The translations under genes and the position numbers were made by a program. A DNA stretch of 64,000 nucleotides from Dama dama (Eukaryota; Chordata; Mammalia; Artiodactyla; Cervidae). Position 1 is the stretch's first letter, and every line of letters starts with the position of its first letter. Under the pieces are notes generated by a model. That model did not search any database, was not told where the DNA came from, and saw only the letters and a list, made by a program, of their open reading frames with translations. This document shows positions 55,685 through 64,000 of the stretch, piece after piece. Location of the stretch: NCBI RefSeq assembly GCF_033118175.1, contig NC_083691.1:59920001-59984000 (forward strand), in the 5' to 3' direction.

Positions 55685-56479
55685 AAGGGGACGACTGTTA
55701 AGTATCCATAGATTTTCAACTGTTCAGAGAGTCAGTGCCCCTAACCCTTGCTTTGTTGATCTTCTTTTCCCCATTTTAAACCCTTTCTACTGACAAAAAA
55801 TGTCTTTACCTAATCTTTAGTTGGGTTGTCAAATCTAGGTTTGAAATTATTTTTTTCTCAATTTTGAGAGCATTGCTGCATAATTGCAGTGTACTGTTGG
55901 AGGTTATATGTGATTCTTGTTCTTGATTGCCTGTAGATTTTCTGGACGTTTTCTTTCAGTTGACAAACTTATTTCCTTCACTTCTGGAACATCTTGTATT
56001 TCATTGAGCATTTTTTCTTTCTCTCCTCTCTCCCTCTCTTTTTTCTGTTATCTTTCTGATGTTCTCATTGACTGAAAGTTGGTTCTGGTTTGGTCATCCA
56101 CATTTTTCTCTCTTTGTTTCTTCTGTTGTATTTTTTGATAGATTTCCTTTAACCTAACCTTCCAAGAGAACAGGATTAGGAACTCACTGTTGGGTACCTC
56201 AACTTTACTTGTCCTCTCTTTAACCCTCGCCCTCACCCTTGTCAGGAATCCACAAATCTGGAGCCCATCAGTTTATAACAAACCCATTAGCTTCACCTTT
56301 TTGCAGAGAGTGTATGTGAGAGGGGGAGTCTGTTGACTGTGTAAGGTGAAGGGCAGTGTGGTGTCTCTCGAGTCTGAATGTTCCTGTTTTCAACCCCACA
56401 TCAGTTGATGCTTAGCAACTTAAGTGAAATCAGGTATTTGCTTCTAGTGGTGTGAAGTGTCATGGAAAGCAGCACTGAG

Positions 56480-56640
56480 GGAACTGGATTGTCCTGCTAT
56501 GTAGCATTGGCTGTGCTCCTTACTGACTGTGTATGCTTCAACAAGACACTTAATCTACTGGACTTCAGTTCCCTGTAAAATGAGGCGACTGGAGATAGAA
56601 ATGATCAGGTTTCCCCCAAATTTCGTGATTCTGTATGTTA
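56480..56640 (+). mobile_element. MIR fragment
   Basis: 'caacaagacacttaatctactggacttcagttccctgtaaaatgagg' is MIR with moderate drift. Confidence 0.7.
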
Positions 56641-56691
56641 GTCTTTAATAATTGTTGTTTAATTATCTAAAGATAATCCTCTTTTAGTGAG

Positions 56692-56916
56692 ATGTGCTGT
56701 GCTTAGTCGCTCAGGCTTGTCTGATTCTTTGCGACCCCATGGACTGCACCTCGTCAGGCTCCCCTGTCCATGGGGTTTCTCCAGGCAAGAATATTGGAGG
56801 GGATTGCCATGCCTCCTCCAGGGAATCTTCCCAACCCAGGTCTCCCGCACTGTAGGCAGATTCTTTACCGTCTGAGCCACCACCAAGTTTCTTTACCGTC
56901 TGAGCCACCACCAAGT
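56692..56916 (-). mobile_element. Bov-A2-type SINE with head duplication
   Basis: Reverse SINE from 'gcttagtcgctcaggcttgtctg' to its head complement. The last 28 bases (56861-56888) are repeated perfectly at 56889-56916. Confidence 0.92.
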
Positions 56917-57140
56917 CATCCTATGTCACCCCTTCTCCTCCTGCTTGTCTTTCCCAGTATCAGGCCAAAGTATTAGAGCTTCAGCTTCAACATCAGTACT
57001 TCCAATGAATATTCCAGGTTGATTTCCTTCAGGATTGACTTGTTTGAGCTCCTTGCTGTCCAAGGGACTCTCAAGAGTCTTCTCCAACATGACAGCTCAA
57101 AAACATCAATTCTTTGGCCCTCAGCCTTCTTTATGGTCCA

Positions 57141-57455
57141 ATTTCCCTCATAGTTCAGTTGGCAAAGAATCCACCTGCAATTCAGGAGACCTTGGTTCGA
57201 TTCCTGTGTGGGGAAGATCTGCTGGAGAAGGGATGAGCTACCCACTCCCAGTAGTCTTGGGCTTCCCTTGTGGCTCAGCTGGTAAAGGATCTGCCTGCAA
57301 TGAGGGAGACCTGGGTTCAATCCCTAGGTTGGGAAGATCTTTGGAGAAGGGAAAGGCTGCCCACTCCAGTATTCTGGCCTGGAGAATTCCACGGACTGTA
57401 TAGTCCATGGTGTTGCAAAGAGTCGGACATGACTGAGGGACTTTCACTTTTCTCA
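57141..57455 (+). mobile_element. Bov-A2 dimeric SINE nested in BovB
   Basis: Two monomers (heads at about 57142 and 57260) and the 'gactgagggactttcactttt' end. BovB sequence stops at 'tatggtccaa' before it and resumes at 'ctcacatatatacatgactac' after it. Confidence 0.92.
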
Positions 57456-58615
57456 CATATATACATGACTACTGGAAAAAAAGCCGTAGCTTTGACTATA
57501 CTGACCTTTGTCAGCAAAGTGATGTCCCCACTTTCTAATATGCTGTCTAGGTTTGTCATAATTTTTCTTCCAAGGAGCAAGCGTCTTTTAATTTCATGGC
57601 TACAGTCACCATCTGCAGTGATTTTTGAACCCAAGAAAAAAAAGTCTGTCACTGTTTCCATTTTTTCCCCCATCTATTTGCCATGACGTGCTGGGACCAG
57701 ATGCCATGATCTTAGTTTTTTGAATGTTGAGTTTTAAGCCAACTTTTTCACTCTCCTCTTTGACTTTCATCAAGAGGCTCTTTAGTTCCTCTTCTCTTTC
57801 TGCCATAAGGGTGGTGTCATCTGCATATCTCAGGTGGTTGATATTTCTCCCAGCAGTCTTGATGCCAGCTTGTGATTCATCCAGCCCAGCATTTCCCATG
57901 ATGTACTCTGCATATAAGCTTATGCAGGATGACAGTGTACAACCTTGATGTATTTCTTTCTCAATTTTGAACCAGTCAGCTGTTTGATGTCTGATTCTAA
58001 CTGTTGTTTCTTGATCTGCATACAGGTTTCTCAGGAGGCAGGTAAGGTGGTCTGGTATTCCCACTCTTTAAGAATTTTTCCCAGTTTGTTGTGATCAACA
58101 CAGTCAAAGATTTCAGTGTAATCAATGAAGCAGATGTTTTTCTGGAATTCTCTTACTTTTTCTGTGATCCATTGGACATTGGCAATTTGACCTCTGGTTC
58201 CTCTGCCTTTTCTAAATCTAGCTTGTACATCTGGAAGTTCTCAGTTCACATACTGGTGGAGCCTGGCTTGAAGGATTTTGAGCACTAACTTGCTAGCATG
58301 TGAGATGAGCGCAGTTGTGCGGTAGTTTGAGCATTCTTTGGCATTGCCTTTCTTTGGGATTGGAATGAAAACTGATCTTTTCCAGTCCTGTGGCCACTGC
58401 TGAGTTTTCCAAATTTGCTGGCATATTGAGTGCAGCACTTTCACAGCATCATCTTTTAGGATTTGAAATAGCTCAGCTGGATTTCTGTCACCTGCAGTAG
58501 CTTTTTTCATCATAATACTTCTTAAGGCCCACTTGACTTCACACTCCAGGATGTCTAACTCTAGGTTAGTGATCACACCATTGTGGTTATCTAGGTCATT
58601 AAGTTCTTTTTTTTC

Positions 58616-58810
58616 TATCAGTTCAGTTCAGTCGCTCAGTCGTGTTGACTCTGCGACCCCATGAACCACAGCATGCCAAGCCTCCCTGTCCATCACCAAC
58701 TGCCAGAGTCTACCCAAACCCATATCCACTGAGTCGGTGATGCCATCCAACCATCTCATCCTCTGTCGTCCCCTTCTCCTCCTGCCCTCAATCTTTCCCA
58801 GCATCAGGGA
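58616..58810 (-). mobile_element. short BovB 3' end nested in BovB
   Basis: Begins with the tail complement 'atcagttcagttcagtcgctcag' and runs to 'ctttcccagcatcaggg'; the host BovB resumes with 'tttttttgtatagttctgtgtattcttgc'. A 5'-truncated copy inserted in the same orientation as its host. Confidence 0.9.
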
Positions 58811-59409
58811 AATATTTTTTTGTATAGTTCTGTGTATTCTTGCTAGCTCTTCTTATATCTTCTGCTTCTGTTAGATCCATACTATGTCTGTCCTTTATTG
58901 TGCTCTACTTTGCATTAAATGTTCCCTTGGTATCTCTAATTTTCTTGAAGAGATCTGTAGTCTTTCCCATTCTATTGTTTTCCTCTATTTCTTTGCATTG
59001 ATCACTGAGGAAGGCTTTCTAATCTCCTTGCCATTCTTTGGAACTCTGCATTCAGGTGGGTACATCTTTCCTTTTCTCCTTTGCTTTTTGCTTCTCTTCT
59101 TTTCTCAGCTATTTGTAAGGCCTCCTCAAAACTGCGATTTTGCCTTGTTGCATTCTTTTTCTTGGGGATGGTTTTGATCACTGTCTTGTTCAGTGGTACA
59201 AAGCTCCGTCCATAGTCTGCACACTATCAGATCTAATCCCTTGAATCTGTTTGTCACTTTTTTTTTACTCTGTTTGTTGCTTCTACTGTATAATCGTAAG
59301 GGATTTTATTTTGGTCCTACCTGAAAGGCCTAGTGGTTTTTCCTACTGTCTTCAATGTAAGTCTGAATTTTGCAATAACAGTCGTGTGATCTGAGCCACT
59401 TATATTAAT

Positions 59410-61085
59410 CTTCTGTCTGTATAGACCACATTTTGTTTATCCCTTTATCTGTTGAAGGACACTTGAGTTGTTTCTGCCTTTTGGCTATTGTGGGTAACGC
59501 TGCTGAGAACATGGGTGTGCAGATATCTATTTGAGATTTTGTTTTTAACTCTTGAATTTGTACCCATGAGTAGAATTGCTGGGTTGTAATCTGTGTTTAG
59601 CTTTAGATAAATTGCAAACCGTTTTCCATAGTGGCAGCACCATTTTTTATCTCCATCAGCAGTGTAAGAGGATTTCAGTTTCTCTACATTCTTTTTTTTT
59701 TTTTCTTCTTTTTAAAATTAGAGCCATCTTGGTAGGGGTTTTTTATTGTGGCTTTGATTGGCATTTTCCCGATTACTAATAATGTTGAGCATCTTTGCAT
59801 GGCTTATTGGTTATTTGCATATCTTTAGTGCAGTAGCTACCTAAGCCCTTTGCTTTGGGCTTTTTAATTGAATATTTGTCTGTTATTGAGTTGTAGAAAT
59901 ACTTTATATATTTTGGATATAATTTCCAAATGCTTTTTCTCATTCTATAAGTTTTCCTTTCACTTTTTTTTGTAATGTCAGTTGATGCAAAACGTTTTTA
60001 ATTTTAATGAATCTCATTTATCTGTTGTTTCTTATGTTTTTGGTGTTATATCTAAGAGTACATTGCCAAATGTGAGCTAACGGAGATTTAACCCTATGTT
60101 TTCTTCTGAGAGTTTTGTGAATTTTAGTTCTTAATGTTGACCCATTTTGAGTTAGTTTGTATACATGGTGTGAGGAAGGTATATAGATGGTGTGAGGAAG
60201 GGGGTGTGATTTCATTCTTCTGCACGTGGAAAATCAATTGTATCATCACCGTCTATTGAAGAGACTGTTCTTTTTCCACTGAATAGACTTGGCATGCTTG
60301 TTAGAAATTAATTTTTTGTCCATAGCTTTATGGGTTTGTTTCTGAACTCTCAATTTTGTTTAGTTGGTCTATATGTCTCTCCTTAGGTCAGTGGCATGTT
60401 GTTTTGATTGCTGGAGTCTTATACTAAGTTTTGCATTGGGGAAATCGTATGTCTTTCAACTTCATTCTATTTCTAGAGTGTGTTTGGGGCCCCTTATAAT
60501 ACCATATGAATTTGAGGATTGACCTTTCTATTTCTTCAAAAAAGGCTGTTGGAATTCTCATGAGATTGCATTGAATCTGTAGATTCCTTTGGGTGGTATT
60601 CACCCATTGGTAATATTAGGTCATCCTATTCATGAACACACCTTTCCATTTATTTAGGTCTTTAATTCCTTTCAGCAGTGTTTTAAATTTATCAGCATAC
60701 AGGTTTTTTGCCTCCTTGGGTAAGTTTACTCCCAGGTATTTGATTCTTTCATAAGCTTTTGTGACTGAAATTGCTTTATCAATTCACTCTTCTGCTCGTT
60801 CAGCACAGCTGACTGTTGTGTGCTAATCTTGTGTCCTGCAGTGTTGCTGGATTAGCTTTTTAGCTATAGTAGTTTTCTTGTGAATTTTTTGGGACTTTAT
60901 ATAGGATTGCATCATCTATGGATATTGATAGTTTTGCTGCTTCCTTTCAATTCAGTTTTGTTCTGTTTTTGTAATTTCTTTCCTGTCTAAAATTGTTCTG
61001 ATTAAAATTTCCAACTCAGTGTTGAATAGAAGCACCGAAAGCCATTCCTGATCTTAAGGGGAAAGCCTTTAATCTTTCATCATTG
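59410..61085 (-). mobile_element. L1 LINE fragment, first part
   Basis: Antisense L1 ORF2: 'gttgtttctgccttttggctattgtggg', 'atttgtacccatgagtagaattgctgggt', 'gagattgcattgaatctgtagattcc', 'tactcccaggtatttgattctttc'. Highly decayed; no intact frame. Confidence 0.88.
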
Positions 61086-61104
61086 AGTGTGGTGTTGCTA
61101 TTGG

Positions 61105-61330
61105 TGTTGTTTAGTTGCTAAGTCATGTCTGACTTTTTTGTGACCCTGTGGACTATAGCCTGCCAGAAATCCTCTACAAAAGTCCCTCTATCCATGGGAT
61201 TTCCCAGGCAAGGATACTGTAGTGGGTTACCATTTCTTTCTCCAGTGGATCTTCCCGACCCAGGTATTGAACCTGCATCTCCTGCTTGGCAGGCAGATTC
61301 TTTACCACTGGTACCACCTGGGAAGCCCTG
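61105..61330 (-). mobile_element. Bov-A2-type SINE nested in L1
   Basis: Reverse SINE from 'gtttagttgctaagtcatgtctgac' to 'accacctgggaagccctg'. Surrounding L1 text 'gatgttagctgtg' resumes directly after it. Confidence 0.92.
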
Positions 61331-61381
61331 CACATGATGTTAGCTGTGATCTCTTCATTAATGACCTTTATCGTGTTGAGG

Positions 61382-62409
61382 AAAATTCTGAAAGAGATGG
61401 GAATACCAGACCACCTGACCTGCCTCTTGAGAAACCTGTATGCAGGTCAGGAAGCAAGAGTTAGAACTGGACATGGAACAACAGACTGGTTCCAAATAGG
61501 AAAAGGAGTATGTCAAGGCTGTATATTGTCACCCTGCTTATTTAACTTATATGCAGAGTACATCATAAGAAACGCTGGGCTGGAGGAAGCACAAGCTGGA
61601 ATCAAGATTGCTGGGAGAAATATCAATAACCTCAGATATGCAGGTGACACTACCCTTATAGCAGAAAGTGAAGAAGAACTAAAGAGCCTCTTGATGAAAG
61701 TGAAACAGGAGAGTGAAAAAGTTGGCTTAACGCTCAACATTCAAAAAACTAAGATCATGGCATCCAGTCCCATCACTTCATGGCAAATAGATGGGGAAAC
61801 AGTGGCCGACTTTATTTTTCTGGGCTCCAAAATCACTGCAGTTGGTGATTGCAGCCATGAAATTAAAAGACGCTTACTCCTTGAAAGGAAAGTTATGACC
61901 AACCTAGACAGCATATTAAAAAAGCAGAGACATTACTTTGCCAACAAAGGTCCATCTCGTCAAGGCTATGGATTTTCCAGTAGTCATGTGTGGATGTGAG
62001 AGCTGGACTATAAAGAAAGCTGAGCACCAAAGAATTGATGCTTTTGAACTGTGGTGTTGGAGAAGACTCTTGAGAGTCCCTTGGACTGCAAGGAGATCCA
62101 ACCAGTCCATCCTAAAGGAGATCAGTCCTGGGTGTTCATTGGAAGGACTGATGTTGAAGCTGAAACTCCAATACTTTGGCCACCTGATGTGAAGAGCTGA
62201 CTCATTTGAAAAGACCCTGGTGCTGGGAGGGATTGGGGGCAGGAGGAGAGGGGGACGACAGAGGATGAGATGGCTGGATGGCATCACCGACTCAATGGAC
62301 ATGGGTTTGGGTAGACTCCGGGAGTTGGTGATGTACAGGGAGGCCTGGCGTGCTGCACTTCATGGGGTCGCAAAGAGTTGGACACGACTGAACAACTGAA
62401 CTGAACTGA
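61382..62409 (+). mobile_element. BovB LINE, 5'-truncated, nested in L1
   Basis: 1,028-base sense BovB inserted in L1, flanked by 'tcgtgttgagg' (61371-61381) and 'tcatgttgagg' (62410-62420), 10/11 matching. The RT motif is altered to YAGD (LRYAGDTTLIAES), losing the first catalytic Asp of YADD, and a frameshift near 61920 splits the frame. Ends with 'ctgaactgaactgat'. Confidence 0.94.
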
Positions 62410-62420
62410 TCATGTTGAGG

Positions 62421-62700
62421 ATATTCTTTGCTTTCTGAGAGAATCAGTTTTCTGAGAGTTTTTATCATGAATGAATGTTGGATTTTGTCACATACTGTTT
62501 TCCTTTTGATGGCACTTGACATGGTCTTGCAGTTTATTGCCTTTGTTCTTTTAATGTGATGTATTAGTTAACTCATTGTCTTGTATGAAATCAACCTTGC
62601 ATTCCTCGGACAAAAATTCCTGTTGGTTATGGTGTATAATAGTTTTAATGTGTTCTTGGTTCATTTTGCTGAGGGTACTTTGTGGAAAATTAGAGTTAAA
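62421..62700 (-). mobile_element. L1 LINE fragment, continuation
   Basis: Same L1 resumes: 'tttatcatgaatgaatgttgg', 'aaatcaaccttgcattcctcgg', 'ttggttcattttgctgaggg'. Confidence 0.88.
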
Positions 62701-62704
62701 TGTT

Positions 62705-63130
62705 TTTTTAGTAGACTTTAGAACAGTTTCAAGTTCAGAGCAAAATTGTAATGAAGGTAATTTTCCCACATTCGTCCTGCCTGCCCCAGTGTCAGCATTT
62801 CCCACAGAATAGAACACTTGTTACAGTTGATGAATCTAAATATTTTCATCCAAAGTCCATGGTTTACTTTAGAGTTCACTCTTGGTGGTGTACAGTCATG
62901 GGTTTTGACAAATGTATAAAGACATGTATTCATTGTTATTGTGTCATACATAGTAGCTTCGCTGCCCTAAAGATCCTCTGTGTTTTGCTGTTCGTACCTT
63001 CTTCTCTGCAGGCCCAGGGTACCACTAACGTTTTTACTGTCTACGTAGTTTTGCCTTTTCCAAAATGTAATATAGTTGGAATCCTAAGAATGTAGCCTTT
63101 TCGGATTGGTTTAAGTTTCCTTCATGTCTC
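62705..63130 (-). mobile_element. older L1M-type fragment
   Basis: 'tagactttagaacagtttcaagttc', 'gtacagtcatgggttttgacaaatgtataaagac', 'tagcttcgctgccctaaagatcctctgtg' match an old antisense L1 3' region of a different age from the preceding copy. Confidence 0.7.
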
Positions 63131-64000
63131 TTTATAGCTTCATTGACATCTGAAATACCACCTGTTGCAGCTCTGTTGTCCTGCCTAGATGGGATTCTTA
63201 GAAGCATTCGGTCAGAACCTCACTGATGTTCTGTTTGACTAGGTTGCTCCTCAGGCAGACTCTATGCCTGCATTGCCTGAACATAGAGGATAAGAGGATA
63301 TTTCCTCTTATTCTGAGGAGGCTTATTAAAGAAACAACCATTATCATTATAGTAAAACCAACCTGTCTCATGAAGGTCTGAACCCAGTTTACATTGAGTG
63401 CAGATGTAAACGCAGTTCTGTTACTGAGTGAATGATCCAGTGGTAGATGAGTCTCTACAAGCATAGCAAGACATGACCAAAAGTGAGTTCTTTCAATGTT
63501 TGACTGCCTAAAGCCAGTATGGTAACTTTTCTGATAACCTTAGCTTAAAACTAAAAAGATAAAAAGGATTGGGAGAACCCACTTTCAGGGTCTTTAATCC
63601 TAGTGAAAACCTAGATAAAATGAGTTTTTCCTGTTTGCTTCACTGGAATTTTCACTCTCTACTCAGCTTGGTTTAAGATATACTTGTGTGATGCTCTGAT
63701 AGGTGTACTGGACCTAACTGCCATGGTGTGCAGGGGAGGTGAGTGGCTCTGGGGCCCCTCCTCTCGCTCTGCTCTTCGTGTCTTTTCCTGTGCAGACATG
63801 AGGCATGCACGCCCAGCCGGGTGCTCTTCCTCAGCTGATCCTCAGACTCACTGCCCCTAGCTATCCTTTGACTAGGTTAGTGAGAATCTTGGTCATGAAT
63901 TCATATATGACTCTGATTGGATGACGAAGCGTTGGCTACCTGAAGAAGAATCATAGTTACTCTGCCATTTATTTGACTTCATTGAATTTCTTCACTCTGA
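63131..64000. other. no gene seen
   Basis: Intronic sequence of RANBP2 at the window end; no exon or repeat recognised. Confidence 0.4.

Larger units (their letters stand above)
56917..59400 (-). mobile_element. BovB LINE host copy, interrupted twice
   Basis: Antisense BovB in three pieces: 56917-57140 (near the 3' end), 57456-58612 (RT core and palm, with LRYADDTTLMAER on the minus strand) and 58811-59400 (RT N-terminal part to endonuclease end). The pieces are collinear, so they are one element split by a Bov-A2 and a short BovB. The 3'-most piece also lacks about 40 bases between two 'atcagg' repeats. No long intact frame. Confidence 0.9.
52258..64000 (+). other. RANBP2: RANBP2 intron 1 (partial)
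   Basis: The remaining 11.7 kb carry no second exon that I can recognise (expected to continue KSMKGFYFAKLYYEAKEY). Contents are the MIR, Bov-tA, Bov-A2, BovB and L1 entries below. About 53150-54050, 55700-56470 and 63131-64000 show no recognised repeat or exon. Confidence 0.75.

Overview
This is vertebrate nuclear DNA from a bovid ruminant (cattle, or a close relative such as buffalo, sheep or goat). The diagnostic signal is the repeat content: many Bov-tA/Bov-A2 SINEs, BovB (RTE) LINE copies, CHR-type tRNA-Glu SINEs and ruminant L1 tails, plus older mammalian MIR, L1M and MER5A-like elements. There are no bacterial or phage genes, CRISPR arrays or operons. Most long open frames are repeat-derived or come from GC-rich or simple-sequence DNA.

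Two protein-coding genes can be supported, both on the + strand. LIMS1 (PINCH1, the five-LIM-domain adaptor of the ILK-PINCH-parvin focal-adhesion complex) runs from about 14.4 kb to about 46.8 kb. Nine coding exons (33201..44289) join in frame into a 325-residue protein, the known length of PINCH1. Two alternative first coding exons (14386..14492 in a CpG island, and 29754..29932) splice in phase onto the common exon 2. An alternative last exon (41983..42130) would replace the last half-LIM domain and tail. RANBP2 (Nup358, a giant nucleoporin) begins at 52186; only its 24-codon first exon lies in the window, inside a CpG-island promoter carrying a perfect CRE. Everything after 52258 is its intron 1. 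The order LIMS1 then RANBP2, same strand, agrees with the conserved mammalian gene order.

Layout: 1-14.1 kb, upstream DNA with L1, CHR and Bov-tA insertions and no recognisable gene. 14.1-33.2 kb, LIMS1 5' exons and long introns, with minisatellites at 16.5, 17.3 and 23.0 kb, two young BovB 3' fragments and an ancient element whose middle has become a GTAC-rich cluster. 33.2-46.8 kb, LIMS1 body and 3' UTR. 46.8-51.8 kb, intergenic L1 and a 2.4-kb BovB copy. 51.8-52.5 kb, RANBP2 promoter and exon 1. 52.5-64 kb, RANBP2 intron 1, dominated by nested BovB, Bov-A2 and L1.

The two genes have unrelated products (cell-matrix adhesion and nuclear transport/SUMO ligation) and are neighbours only by synteny. 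I found no undescribed biological system. The observations most worth checking are the LIMS1 alternative exons, a possible in-frame upstream start in RANBP2, the GTAC cluster at 27.9 kb and the nested BovB structures. Exon borders were read by eye from splice sites, reading frame and remembered PINCH1/RANBP2 proteins. Repeat boundaries are approximate to about 10-30 bases unless a target-site duplication is given.
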